Origin: Plectrocnemia conspersa
Lineage: Eukaryota; Arthropoda; Insecta; Trichoptera; Polycentropodidae
Direction of reading: 5' to 3'
DNA: 64,000 bases
Assembly: GCA_009617715.1 (NCBI GenBank)
Contig: VTFK01000050.1
Coordinates: 1,178,001 to 1,242,000, forward strand
Positions 25,113 to 39,458 of the stretch are shown piece after piece. The translations under genes and the position numbers were made by a program. The stretch's first letter is position 1. Each line of letters opens with the position of its first letter. The notes beneath the pieces were generated by a model. It searched no databases. It was not told where the DNA came from and worked only from the letters and a program-made list of their open reading frames with translations.

Positions 25113-25684
25113 TTGCTGTATCGAGCCCTACATTCCCTCCTCTTATCTCCCCTCCATTTCCCCTATCCAACTCCGTCTCCAACGGTTAGTGATGCCGGAG
25201 ACCATCAACAGCATTTCGCGACGGTAGACCCGTCGACGGTCGTCAATCGTGACGACCAAGGAAGGAGGTCTGGCCTAGCGCCGGAATGCGCAGTACTCCG
25301 GAGCGAACGCCAGGCTGGGTCCGATCTCAGTTGCCCATGGGCTGAAACTCCCGAGCCTAATGCAACTGCGGGACGCGGGCGTGGTGCCCGAGAAGTACCC
25401 GATTCCCTCCTCTTAGTAATTTAATATTGAGAAAATCGACTAGGAAAGAAAATCGAGGCCATGGCATTCACCTGAGGTTTTCGTACTTGCCGTAAGTTGG
25501 CGCGAGCGATCGAATGGTGTTTTAGCGCATCCATGGCCAGGCTGAGGGGCGAGCAAGCAGCGCCGTTCAAATGGAAAAATAGGTAATCTGGGAATTTTTG
25601 TACATTTAGGGATGTTGCAAGAGCTAAAAAAATGTTCGTTTAACCACTTCAAGGTAACAGTACTTTCTTAAAAAGAACACAAAA
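25113..25684. other. Isolated GC-rich block, possibly retroelement-derived
   Basis: About 330 bp (25090-25420) have unusual composition for the neighbourhood and a 103-codon open frame with no recognisable motif. A second patch at 25450-25570 is similar. Abrupt composition edges in AT-rich DNA suggest an inserted fragment, such as the 5' part of a retroelement, but no protein motif supports a class. Confidence 0.35.
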
Positions 25685-25880
25685 ACTTCTTGCATGGACC
25701 CACCCTTTCCTATGCGGTGGTATAAAAATATGCAATCGTTGTAAAACATTTTAAAATATTCGTACAATTTTAATTTTTAACAAAAAAAAAGACTGTGATA
25801 ATTCCTTTAGAAAATTTGCTGATTTTTGAGATGAGAATTCACAAAATAAAAATTTCCGAGCTAACTCGGGCATGACCACG
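25685..25880. repeat. Dispersed repeat, copy 2 of a pair (see 21110-21285)
   Basis: The same segment order as copy 1: CCTTTCCTATGCGGTGGTAT, ACATTTTAAAATATTCGTAC, TTTAATTTTTAACAAAAAAA, then a region extended by about 20 bp, and the ending TTCCGAGCTAACTCGGGCAT. Both copies are in the same orientation 4.5 kb apart. Confidence 0.65.
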
Positions 25881-26139
25881 AATAAATTAAAGATGCCTGA
25901 GATAACTTTTTTTAGCTTCCGCCAACATCCATAAACAAATTCTCTTAAAAAAATTTGCCCTCATTTTGTTCTTTTCGAACAAAAATGTCAGAGGTGACTT
26001 TTTTTGCTCTTGTAAGATCTCTAAATGAGCAAAAAAATTGAGTGAGTTCGTGCAAAAGAGATTTGTGACGGCATCGTATTGTAAGAGTTTATGTCGATGT
26101 GTGTGGTACTGTAGGGGTAAACCTTCATTATGGTAGGTA

Positions 26140-26420
26140 GGGGCATTCAAAGGGGGGCAAGTCCCCCTTTGAATTTGGCTAGAAAAATACATATCATATA
26201 ATGGAATACTATGAATTTTTATTAAATCGAAATATTATGAAAAACGACCACTGGAAAAAGCTGAAATGACGTCCCTGATTCTAAACTATAAATTCTCGGG
26301 TTATACCTCAAATAAAATTGAATCTACCTCGAAAATATATTTTAAATAATGACATTTCAGCAGAATTTCAAATATAGAATACATTTAACCGGTAGATATA
26401 CTATGTATGTATATATATAT
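26140..26420 (-). repeat. Composite dispersed repeat, copy D (3' part, reversed)
   Basis: It starts with the G-run/C-run end (GGGGGGCAAGTCCCCC), continues through TTGAATTTGGCTAGAAAAAT and the AATACTATGAATTTTTAT block, reaches GAAATGACGTCCCTG at about 26260, then ATTCTCGGGTTAT. This is the reverse of the copy B tail. The 5' half is missing. Confidence 0.65.
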
Positions 26421-29400
26421 TTATTTTGGTAAATACAAGTTTTTTTTATAGATAAATATTGTGGCATACTATTTTATAGCAATTCACTCTTTAAGATTTT
26501 TCCGTCCAAGCGCCACTAAAGCGCAAAAAAGAATGTAGCTCTAGGGGGTAAAGTTATGGCGTTCCGATTACTAAATTGTTAAGAAATGGGTCCTGTTCAT
26601 ATTCCTCCCCGTTTCCTCTAACAAATCATGGTTGATTTAAATTGAAAGAAAAGAAAAAATAGTAAAAAAAGAAAATTTTAGCGTCATATCGCTAGTTTAT
26701 AATCTAAGAATATTTTTTCCTACTCATTGCAACCCAGAATGCATGCACCTGCTAAACAGCTGGAAAATTTAATATTATAATATTAAATAAAAACAGAGAC
26801 TGCAGATATACCCGAAAAATCATCAACGATTTAGCAAGTAAGAAGTCGGGGAAAAGAAGGATAGTTGATCTCCTTCCATTTTCCAGATCAATTAAATGCA
26901 GCCGCTTCCGCTTTGTTAAATCTGGTTCAGTCAAGCGCCAAGAGTTATCTCGACATTCAAGAAAGACTTACGACATTAACAACATTACATAAATGCATTA
27001 GTACCATACAGTTACCATATTGCTAGTTACATCTAATATATATATATACATATATCTGTATGTATATGTATATAGTTAATGCAGTAATTTTATTTATCTA
27101 CTTATTTAATTCATTTAAAACTTAAGTAATATGCCTACAGATGGCTACACAAATTATAATTTGTTAGGAGGTTTTTGCCAACTTTTCCTCCACACGCTTA
27201 AAATATTAAATAATTATACTTATATCATTATTTATAACTTTAAATACCAATTTGTAATTAAGGAAATAGTTTTAACTAGGTACTTAAGATTGTAATATTT
27301 TATATCCTTTCCGTGTACATAATTCCAATTTAATAAGGAAATTGTAAAGTTTTTTTTAAAAATTATAATTCGATTTTTAATATTAAAACGAATTGTTAAA
27401 TTGCATTAATTCAATCAATTACTATGTTATTTATTTAATAATAATTAAAGCGAAAACTTGGAAATATTTTTTTTAAACAAATAAGCAATATCACTAACTA
27501 AATAATAAATAAAAAATTTTCCCTTTCGTCAAAAATATATGTAGCAAACTTTAGCTAAAATATTAATTTATATAATATAACATTTACTTATTATATACAT
27601 TTCATAGATAAACAGACGTGGCTTTTAATCATTATATTTTTTTATCTGAAAATCTTTTAATATGTAATTAATAAAGAATGTAGCAAATTATCACAATACG
27701 TAAAATAATTCAACGAATTGGTAAGGTATAAAGTAAAAATCGATTAACTATTTATCAAGATAACATCGTAAGATAACGCACATGATTCGCTAGCAACTTT
27801 CGAAGAAATTGCAATATTGCAAAAAAGCGTGACGATGTGTAGGAACATTTATCACGTTTGATCGGTAAAAAAATTATTATTGTGCGTATTTGTAATTAAT
27901 CCAGAGTCATCGTCTCACGTGTTTGAGATGCGATGAATAAAATTTAATGCTTTCACAATTTTTTAATCCGTACTGTGCGGAATTGGTGTATTTATCGTCG
28001 TTCTGTGATTTCAATTAATATGTAAATATCGACCCGGATACATTATTATAATTTAGAAAAACATATTTAGATTTGTGAGGCACTTTCAAGGCAACATAAC
28101 TTTAAGAGCTCTCAAATTTAGATTCGATAAGTACGTACGAACTTCAACTAAGAGGGCGCCGTCCCAACTTTTGGCCATCGAAGATCAAGGAAGCCGCCGC
28201 TTCTCTCTTCGCATCCACTGGTCCAGCTAGACATCTGGAATTCAGAGTTGAACCCGCTTTGGAGGCGCTTGGATCATACGGACGCACATATGAAAATAAA
28301 ACCTAACGTATAACTAACAAATTGTATTTGACGGTCTCAATAGTTTGTACAAAAAATCCAATATTATCAGAAAAATACCACTGACACGAAAAAATATTTT
28401 AACTTACGATATAAATGAAGATTGTGAAACATATTAAGCTGTGAAAAATTCATGACGTCAGAGTTCACTGTACAAATGTTTTTGCTGTTTATACTCTATG
28501 TTTAATATTGAAAACTAACAACTTAAGTTAATACAGAGCAAATGTATGATAATATGATATCATCAGCAGCGGAAACCTAATATTTAAAGTGAAATTAATG
28601 CAATTTCATTATTATTATTATTATAAATTTGTCATTGCAACTCAATAAAATTTTTGATTAATTGAAAACAACTGTTTTTATTGTAATTATAAATAAATAA
28701 GAAAATAATTTAAAGCAATTATATATATATATAAAATAAAAATATATCTTTATTGCTTTTTATTCTTGGTATATGTTATTTATTATAATTACTCACTAGT
28801 ATTAATTATATATTCCCAAATAAATTATACGAAATTTCAGGTAATGTGTCGAGCTAATTTCTATTAATTATTTTTTCTTACCTAAAATTATTAGAAGCTA
28901 TATATAAATTTCATAGGAACATAAAATTGTCGTATAAAGAAGGTAAATTGTATCTGCGTGATTTAGTTGAAAAGTCACTTATAAATAGCAAGGGTCCTAA
29001 GATTGAACATTAGAGAACACCAGCGGATAAAAGTCTGGAATTTGAATGATAATTTCTAATTTAAATTCAAAATAATCTAGAAACGAGTTTATAAATTAAA
29101 CAAAATAATTGGAAAAGTGCATTTAATAAAGTTATTTAAAGTGCGCTTCTCTGGAATATTTTTTTTCTTAGTAACTTTAATAATATCTCTCTGTAAATTT
29201 TATCTGTAAATCTATCTATAGTGTTGCACTTTTTAGATCGAGGAATGGATCGTTTGTAAATACATGCTCATGTTTTTTAAAATATTTTATAACCATATTA
29301 ATTAAAGATAAATATAATTAGTGAAAGCTTTAACTCTTTGTATGAAATATAACAATATATATATACTATATGTTTACTTTCCATTTATTATTATATTTTT

Positions 29401-30534
29401 GGCAGATTCGAGAAAAAATATAACAATACATAGAAAGTAAAAGTGTTTTCATTGTAGTAATATTTATTAAAATTGTATTACTCTCTGCGATATTCTGCAA
29501 TCGTGAATTTAACTAGTCAAGATTTTATTATTGTAGATTTTAATAATAAATAACAAAAATATATAATTTCTTACATACATTAAACATTAGTACATATAGT
29601 AACATCCCTTATTTGTATTTAATATCATCCTTAATTTCAAATACATTGAACTAACACTTCAAGAGTCCGATTGCCAAAATGCCTAAAATAATAAGTATAT
29701 TTATTGGCTTTTTATATAAAAATTTAGATATTGCGCTCCATTAAATTTTTAAAAATATTTATTTTTAATTTTTTGTCATTAATTTGGAATGTGACGAAAT
29801 TTGAGGACACGTAACTGCTGTAGTTTTTATTTTATCAATGTGAAACTTTTCCTGGAAATAGATTTCAAAAATATATTGATTAAATATTAAGTTTGTTTTC
29901 CAATTTATTCCGCTATCTTGTATCAAAATATCAGTTTTAAAAAAAATCTTGCAGAAAATAGTTAAAAATAAAAATTAAAAAGATTTATTTACATTTTTTT
30001 TGCTATTTTAATTTTGTTTCTATTAAAAAAACTCTAAAGTAAATTGGTAATTAACATTGTAAAATATAAATTAAATAAAAAAAAATGTTTTTTTTTACAT
30101 TTTTAGTACTTTATGTGGGTTTTTGAGGGCACAATAAATTGCCTTAGCTTAAATTATATCGTCATGAAACCTATTTTAAAAATAGGTATTATAGATCGTA
30201 AATATCTCGAATAAGCTTGTTAGCTATCTGACCCGCCTATGCAAAAAATGTAGCTCCGTTAAAAAAAAAATGGTTAATGATGATGTAAAATTGAAAAGAA
30301 ATTAAAAAATTTTAGTTTTTGCTTACATAAATTTTTTTAAAGTGTGTGGAATCATATCAAAATTTATTTACTCCATCTCAGACTTTTCCTTATGTTTCAA
30401 CTTTGACTTTACCAATTTAATTAAAATCAACGTTTTTGGCAGCGTGTAAAATTGATAATTGTAAAAATAACAGAACAAATATAACAGAAAGAAGTTATTA
30501 CAGTAATATATTAAAAATTGTTACTTTTACTTAA
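26421..30534. other. Long AT-rich intergenic tract
   Basis: About 4 kb of low-complexity AT-rich DNA. There is a TA-rich microsatellite at 27040-27075 and a non-AT patch at 28140-28310, part of which (28200-28300) weakly resembles 40165-40245. No protein-coding frame has motifs and no tRNA was recognised. Confidence 0.4.
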
Positions 30535-31345
30535 CTTAACGGCGACGGTGCCGACACTATTTTTTTATTATTTTACCAAAAATTTTTGATTACGACGGTG
30601 CCGACACTATTTTATTGCTTTTGCCGTAAATTTTTGATTATTAAAAATTGTTTTTGCGCCCTCCTATTGCCCAAAATTTGCTTTGAATTCCGTAGTAATA
30701 TCGATAAGGATAGCTGTCATACAATTGAAACAGTGTAATACCCAAGTGCAGACTAGCCATAGAGCAATATGCGAGATGCAACTTCTGTCTGTACATATTT
30801 TACCCCTGAGAGACGAGTTGGCTTAGTCTATATTTTCCACTTGACCTGATTTGAGTTTCACAGACATTTTAGAGCAGCATATATTTTCACTAGAGCCTAT
30901 CAGTTAAATTATATTTGAGAGATGAGTTGATTTAGTTTGTAATTTGGTTTAACCCAATGAAAGTTCTAAAACTATAATAAGTTTATTTGTGTAGGTTAGG
31001 TTTGTGTTTGAACAAAAAATATACGTTTCGCAACTGTCAAATTGGCTTTCATTGACACTTTAAAGCAGCATATAATTTAACTAGCGCCTATCAGTGGAAT
31101 TATATTTTCACTAGTAGAAATATGTATCTAGTGGTGAAAATGTATTTGGACTTCACTAGTGAAAATATAACACTAAAAAAATACAATTTCACTGTAACAT
31201 TTATACTTCGCATGTAAATAAATAAAAATAAGTATACGTATTATTAAATATGGAAAAATTGAAATCATATAATTTTACTAGCACCTGATAGATAAATTAC
31301 ATTTTTATTGGTAAAAATATATATCTAGCTAATTGTCCCCCCCAA
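30535..31345 (+). repeat. Composite dispersed repeat, copy E
   Basis: Blocks in forward order: a duplicated CGACGGTGCCGACACTATTTT start (30540 and 30595), CCTCCTATTGCCCAAAATTT, ATATCGATAAGGATAGC, CCAAGTGCAGACTAGCC, TGAGAGACGAGTTGGCTTAG, then a second TGAGAGATGAGTTGATTTAG segment (30915) indicating internal duplication, CACTAGTGAAAATATAACAC and a truncated tail with CCCCCCCAATTGACGTCTCTGG. Confidence 0.7.
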
Positions 31346-31900
31346 TTGACGTCTCTGGTTCATTGAAAAGCTGGATGACTCGATAAGGAGCGTTCGACGA
31401 ATGAGAATAAGGGACGCGATCGCGACTTTCTATAGCATTTTAAAACTCTTAGCTTAAAGACGCGTATATGTAAAAAAAGATCGTATTACCATATACAAAA
31501 TCAGAAATGTTCTATAGTGTATATGAAAATAATATACAAATTACAAAAAAACTTTTATATACAGCAATTTAAATAATTTTCATAATGGTATCACAGTTAT
31601 TTTAATCTCATAAAGTTCTCGAGTATTTATTATTTATTTCAAACCATATTGTTTTGTATATCATCATCGCTAAAAGCACTTCCTTCTAATATATTGAATC
31701 ACGATGTATTTATTTAAAGTAAGAATTTTAAGATTTGTACTAAACTACTGACAGAAACATAATTTTTCATCAAAATCGTAATTTTTGAGAATATAACACG
31801 TGTCGTTTCGAAATACTAGTGTCGATTTCAAGGCGGAAAAAATGCTCGCAATCCGATTATTACAATTACGATGTATTCCGACGAAGAAGTAATTATTTTT

Positions 31901-31980
31901 CCTTATATGGCGAACACGGTGAGCGAGGAATCTGGCGGGGGTTCGCTTATATATATTTACCGCAAACAATTCTTCTCACA
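31901..31980 (+). promoter_or_regulatory. Actin-2 core promoter: CArG, TATA, initiator
   Basis: CCTTATATGG (31901-31910) is a perfect CArG box. TATATATATT starts at 31948, 47 bp on. An arthropod-like initiator TCACA places the start near 31978, 30 bp below the TATA box. The spacing is the same as in actin-1 although the surrounding sequence is not alike. Confidence 0.75.
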
Positions 31981-32052
31981 TCAACATACAGTGTCCGATA
32001 ATCATCGAGTGCAGAGCCCCCTTGTTCGCTCTTCCGCCTCTCGCTAAATTAA

Positions 32053-33272
<1,220 letters not shown>

Positions 33273-33299
33273 ACTGTGATACTCGTCGCTTTTCTCAAC

Positions 33300-34627
33300 G
33301 TTTCCTTTCAGTCATCTTTTTCACAAGACGTCGATACATCGGCTCTAGTCAGCGTAAATTTGACTAAAATCGCTTTCAAAAGAAAACTATTAATTTGATC
33401 GATCAAATTGAATATGCGTTTTTTTGTATTTATTAAAAAATAAGGTCATTTGTGTATATTTTTAAATTTATATTCATGTACCTGTATTTTTATTATCGTA
33501 TTTATTAAATTTGTTTAATATTACCATCCGCATTTAAATTATATTTTTATTAAGCAGAAAGATCATCGTCCTAATTAATAAAATCTAGACGGAGTAACGC
33601 TGTCGTAATTAAAATTATGTTTGACAATTAGTACATACCGCTATGAAAATTTCACGGTTGTGAATTACGGATAATTTGCGTTCAACACAGTTGCTCATTG
33701 TTACGAAGATTTCTAAAAGTTAATTGAAACGTCTGTTTTATATGCGGTTTATATTATCTATAATGGAAATTATGAGCAATAAAAAAAAACTGAATAAAAC
33801 ACCGTTCTCGTTGGAATAAATATCTTTATAAGATCAACATTAAATTTGGCGATACTTAACATTAACAATAATTTATTTATTAAGATTATGAATAAATATT
33901 GTTTATGAAACCGAGACGCTGAAAAATCAACGCAGAGCATAAAAGTAGTACAAATTAACTGAAACTTTTCCATAGCAACTCATTGTAAATATAATTAATT
34001 ATCATAAATAATTAAGAAATGAATTGCTGCTTAGAAAATATGTAGCTTAAAACTTTCTTATTAAGATAAAACAAAGTGGTCCGTCACGGTTAAAAAAAAC
34101 TCTTATTTTATTAATTTATTAAGGTAATATAGCTAATTGTTTATACTCTAAACAAATTTTCAAAAATAAAAAAAAAATACTCTAATATTTAAATTTATTT
34201 CTTAATGCATGAAACTGTTTTTATTTTTGCAGATTGTCTAAGAAACATGATTTAATTTAAAAAGTAACAAACATTTAAAATAATAAGAGCAAAGTAAATA
34301 AAAATCAACAATTTGGAAATTTGTCAGTTATTTTTCTACGTATTATAAATTTAAAATCGTCGAGAAGACCTGGTCGAATTCTTGGGACTCTTGGGACTGG
34401 CTAGTTTAGCATGGAAGTAAGAAGCGGCTGCTTTCTCATTGTTTTAAGGATTATCCCTTTTGAAATTCACCGTAGTTCCGCTTGGTGCAAATTCGACTAA
34501 ACTCTCGTTTGTTCCAAGTCAGAAGTGAAGTGATAGAAGCACTAGCGTAATGAGTGTGAGGGATGGGGGCGGTCTATTTCGGCTATATATTTTGATAGAA
34601 GTAATTCAGTACGGTCATGCTCTAGCT
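33300..34627. other. 3' UTR of actin-2 and AT-rich intergenic DNA
   Basis: The 3' UTR probably ends near 33600. Beyond that nothing coding is recognised. A segment at 34420-34490 (GCGGCTGCTTTCTC…TTCCGCTTGGTGC) resembles 5590-5640 and is probably a dispersed repeat. Confidence 0.4.
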
Positions 34628-34990
34628 CAGTGATGGCCTGCGGACCAACTCCGACCCGCCGCAAATTAAGAAAAATGTATTTGACACTTGATGAAATGTT
34701 GCCAGCTTGCCACCACGATCGCACGGTCAGAAAATCAGTGCCATGTTTGCTTCATATTATATATGTAAGTGAACAAGTGCTTCTACCATGAACCTCAGCA
34801 AGAATTCTGGACTGACATATGAGCATTTAGCATCACAATTAATACGTCGCAGTTTGAACCGCAAAATAATGAACTTTTAAAAATGCAGTTGCAATTTCAT
34901 TCATTATTTTTAGAATAACTTATAATGGCCTGGTAATTTTTTTCTTTTGTTTTTTGGCCCGCAGCCAAAAAAGTTTGCCCAACTCAGCTA
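34628..34990. mobile_element. hAT-like remnant
   Basis: The left edge CAGTGATGGCCTGCGGACC and the right edge GGCCCGCAGCCAAAAAAGTT then TGCCCAACT resemble the ends of hAT elements whose termini read CAGTG-TGGGCAAACTTTTT-GGC-GCGGGCC. Target duplications are not clear and no transposase is encoded. The exact right end is uncertain. Confidence 0.4.
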
Positions 34991-35375
34991 GAGTCTAGAT
35001 TATATACCCTTCAAAATTAGAAGAAGTGCAATGTTTTTTTATATTATCACTGATAAAAATATATATCTACCTGTGATAATGTATTCCAACATTGATTCGC
35101 TGGAAGGACATATTTTTAAAACTATTTTTAGGATATTTTACATTTTCTTATAGACATAACCTGAGAATTTCTGGTTTAGATTTAAGGACGTTTTTAAAGT
35201 TTATTCGGAAGGGGGGAGGAGCGGCGGCAAAAGTAGACCAGTTAGCGGTCGGCATTTAAAATTAAAATTCATAGTATTTCATTAAATGATATCATTTATA
35301 TATCATATATTTTGTGGCTAAATTCAAAGGAGAGCAAATGCCCCCTACTGCCCCCCTCAAATGACGTTCATGAGA
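34991..35375 (+). repeat. Composite dispersed repeat, copy F (3' part)
   Basis: It contains TGATAAAAATATATATCTAC, ATTCCAACATTGATTCGCTG, CCTGAGAATTTCTGG, GACCAGTTAGCGGTCGG, AATTCATAGTATTTCATTAA and the closing C-run with CAAATGACGTTCATGA. These match the tail of copy B. Confidence 0.65.
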
Positions 35376-36136
35376 TATATATACATATTCAATCTGAAAA
35401 TCTTAAGCGTATTCTTAAGAATATATTGAATAATGAAATTATTAATTATTGTATAATATTTTTATGATTTTGATATATTTTTATTAATTATCACTTATAC
35501 AGTGATAAGAGGGTAACTAACAATTGATAATCAGTCGCGTATTTACGTCGCTCGAGATTTCTAGGCGCAGATAAATTTAGGGGCTTTAATTTTATATTTA
35601 TATATTAAATTGGATGCATTTCTTTATTAAATATAAGAAAATCTGCACCGTGAAAGTCAAGCTTTAAAATACTACACATTTTATAAATATAAATATATGT
35701 AAGTATAAAACTTTGATTAAAAATAATTTTACGATATAATTATATTTTATTGATATTTGAGAAATTTTAAAACATTGCCTTTATTGTATATTGAACATCT
35801 AAAGGTTACTATTTGTTAGTTTAGTATTTTATTATGCGCCCGGAAAAGGTCTTGGTGAGCGGCTGGCCCGGCCAGATGAGCGAAAACAAAAGCAGGTGCA
35901 CAGTCAGGAAGTAAATTTTTCTTGGAATTAATTAAATTTATATGATTATGAGTATTTTGTTTGTACAAATTAATATGTTTTTCAAAAAAATTGTCGAAAT
36001 TCGATTTTTTGAGTATTTCCAAAAAATCACAAAATAGTCTTATCACCAAAGTAAATTAAAATAATAATAATATTGTATGACCCATTTGAAATATTTTTAT
36101 CAGTGACATAATTATTAATTATAATGATTTTCTTAG
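35376..36136. other. AT-rich 5' flank of actin-3
   Basis: No TATA/CArG arrangement like those of actin-1, -2 and -5 is recognisable. A splice-acceptor-like TTTTCTTAG ends at 36136, 12 bases before the actin-3 ATG. It corresponds in position and sequence to the 5'-UTR acceptors of actin-4 and actin-5. The matching donor is unclear. Confidence 0.4.
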
Positions 36137-36148
36137 AGAAAAGTCAAA

Positions 36149-37341
36149 ATGGGTAAAGAAGTGGCCGCTTTGGTTATCGATAATGGTTCTGGAATATGCA
36201 AGGTTGGTTTCGCCGGTGACAATGGACCCACTTCTGTTTTCCCTACAACCGTCGGAAGACGCATACGTCAGTTACCTAGGAACTTTGGCGTAAAATACTC
36301 GGTAAAAGATAATTTTGTTGGATATGAAGCTGCGGGAAAGAAGTTCCTCGACCTAAAATATCCAATTGAACGTGGCATGGTTAAAAATTATAACGACATG
36401 GAGTTGATTTGGCATCACACTTTCTACAACGAACTAGGAGTTGCACCAGAGGAGCATCCAGTTCTTTTGACAGAGACTACATTAAATCCAAAATACAGCA
36501 GGTATATTTAAAACAATCATGATTCTAATTGACAAATAATACCATAAACATAATTTACAGAGAAAAAATGACAGAGATAATGTTTGAAACCTTCAATTCT
36601 CCTGCTATGTATGTCGCCATCCAGCCAGTGCTCTCTCTATACTCTTCGGGAAGAGTTACAGGTACCGTGATGGATTCCGGAGATGACATCACGCACACCG
36701 TGCCCATTTATGAAGGGTATCCCTTGGCTCATGCCATCCACCGTTTGAACTTGGCTGGTTGTGACTTGACTGATTATCTAAAAAAGATCCTTATCCAAAG
36801 AGGATATTCATTAATTACCAACGGGTGGTTAGCAGTCGTCAGCGAGATCAAAGAGAAGCTTTGCTACGTCGCTTCGGACTTCGAAGATGAGATGGCTATC
36901 GCTGCGTGCAGTTCATCTTTGGAAAGGAGCTACGAGCTACCAGACGGACAAGTTATCACAGTCGGAAATGAAAGGTTCCGTTGTCCAGAAGCACTTTTCC
37001 AACCGTCTTTCTTGGGTATGGAAGATTGTGGCATTCACGAAAGCATCTACAATTCAATCATGAAATGCGACACTGATATTAGAAGACACTTGTATGCCAA
37101 CATTGTCATCTCTGGAGGCTCAACTTTGTATCCAGGAATAGCCGATAGGACGCGGAAAGAAATATATTCTTTGGCTCCATAAAACATGAATGTCAGGATC
37201 ATTGCTCCAACAGAGAGAAAACATTCCACCTGGATCGGAGGATCTATCTTAGCTTCATTGTCCACCTTCGAACAGATGTGGATATCGAAACAAGAATATG
37301 GCGAATCCGGGTCATCGATCGTCAATAGAAAATGTTTTTAA
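36149..37341 (+). pseudogene. Actin-3, diverged actin with a late nonsense codon
   Basis: Exons 36149-36501 and 36561-37341, with a 59-nt intron at the conserved Arg codon. The frame is open for 324 codons, then TAA at 37180-37182. This replaces a codon that is CAA (Gln) in actin-2, -4, -5 and -6. The next 52 codons stay open and actin-like to a second TAA at 37339-37341 ([17 protein letters not shown], then NRKCF). The lost tail includes the last subdomain-1 segment, so the truncated product should not fold as normal actin. The first exon is heavily altered: it starts MGKEVAAL, the DNase-I loop region has a two-residue insertion and almost no conserved residues, and RGILTL is replaced by KKFLDL. 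Gln138-, Asp155- and His162-equivalents remain. It is either a young pseudogene or a diverged gene recently hit by a stop codon. Readthrough is possible but unsupported. Confidence 0.85.
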
Positions 37342-37344
37342 AGC

Positions 37345-39458
37345 TTTGCTTTCCACTCTCATGTCTTGATAAGCAGTCACTGGAATCTAAATATTTTAAC
37401 CAGGTATTCTAGATGACTTAAAATCTAAACACTCATAATTGCACATACATATTTAATATGAATTTATAAAATGTTATATTAATAATTAAAAGCTTTATAT
37501 ATATAAAAATAAACACGCACAGCGCAAGTTACAAATCACACACAAGTTGATTCATTGCTTACTTGAAAAAAACAACAAACATAGAATCGTTTGTGTTTCT
37601 CATACTAGTGTGTACAATATTGGTTTCTCGTCAAAACGGCGCAGGACAAAAGAGCGGGGACAAAAGTGTGCAGTGACAAAATAGCGCAACGCATATATAT
37701 AAATAATAAAAATACGAAAAATTACAAAGTAAAATAATGATAAAAAAGAAACATTTTTTTATATATGAATTTGAATTTTTTTGAAAATACACATTTGTTC
37801 CTAATTCGATTAATATTATGGGAAATAGTAGACCTTTATTACCGGTAACGGCAACGGTGCACGCAATGGATTTAACACGTAGCTAAACTTCTATTTATTA
37901 AATAAAATATGAGATCTAATAATATTCAATATTTTACAAGTAGAAAACAGTCAACATCGATAAAGTGATATGATACTTATCACGAACTGATATAATCAGT
38001 CGCCCGTTTACACCACACTTGAGGCTCCTACGAAGTACAGAATGTATTTAATTTATAGTATTATAATTAATTACAAAACGTAATTATTGAGAAGTTTGGA
38101 CTTTTATAAAACATACTACTTTATATGGCAATATTTCCTCAGAGCAGGTAATACATAATATATTATATTTCAATTATTTTTTTAGTCCTCAGCTTTTTTA
38201 ATATTTCTATTTCATTAAGATTCATAGTATTTCATTAAATGACATGCGTTTTTCTGACCAAATTCATAGAGGGCAAATACCACCACCACATTTTTAAACC
38301 AACAAAAATTTCATAATATGACCTTTTTTGTGTCATAAAATGACATAATGTAAAAATATTTTTATTCAATATTTTAGACTGTGCGAGTTAAATGTCAGTC
38401 TAAAGTAAAATATCTTAAATATTCTTCATAAAATTCAGTTGATTCAATTAGAAATGAGAATTTCACTGAATTTCATATTTTCAATAGAAATATCTATTCG
38501 GAAAATTATGACGTCATGGTGGAAATAATACGGTATTTTTGTTACTATTTTATATAAAGTACACTTTCCATTTCGCGTGACTTTATATCAATAGATAGGA
38601 ATCGGAGTATTATTCATACTTTAATCAAACAGTGCTATCTGAAATTGCTGAATTTATCACATATTTTTTTCTATTTATTTATTTAATTTTTACTAAAATA
38701 TATATACATAGATATATATATATATACAGGGCCGTCGTAAACTTTTGTGGGTTAGGGTTTGGAAATTTAATAATGGGGAAATCATTCATAGATATTAGTT
38801 AAGCTTTTGATTTCAGTTTGGTGTCATGTTGGTTACTTATTAGTTGTTGATTGTGTTCAACACATCGGGCTAACGACTATCATGTTGCGACGGAAGCTTT
38901 ACCATGAATAAATATATAGGTATATGTATTTTAATTTTTCAACTTTTTTCACTTTTGAATTTTTTGAACTTTTTGCACAATTGAATTTTGATTGTTTTAA
39001 ACCAACGATATTGAGAGAAATACATATGTAATTTGAAATCTAACCAAATCAACAATATTTTTATTAGATGTGTTGGAATTATTACTCATTTAGTTACATA
39101 TGAATTTTTTATCAATATTATATATATGCAATTGATAATATAGTTCCAAAAAAAGGTGTAAATATTAATATTAATATAGTAAAATTTGTTTTTTTATAAA
39201 TTTACTTAGGAATTGAATATGACATAAAAGAAGATAAATAATCTTAATAAATTTGGTTAGGTATTAAACTTTACACGTGCATTTGGGGTTGTTTAAATTA
39301 TTTTTGTGATAAATGTAATTACTAAAATACATAATCTACTCATTAAATTACATATTTCCATACACTTTTTTTTTTTATTTCGGTACTATTCCTTCATACA
39401 CATAATTGAAAAACACGCTAATCATAGCATGAAGCAGAAACTTCAATAAAAAATAAAA
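37345..39458. other. AT-rich intergenic DNA with small repeat scraps
   Basis: At 37841-37865 TTACCGGTAACGGCA followed by GCAATGGAT is shared with 51884-51915. At 38180-38290 there is a fragment of the composite repeat tail (AGCTTTTTTAATATTTCTAT … GATTCATAGTATTTCATTAA). No gene is supported. Confidence 0.4.

Noticed and set aside
25113..25424. 103-codon frame in a GC-rich block as a gene
   Set aside because: Low-complexity composition, no recognised motif, promoter or splice context. Kept only as an unassigned block.
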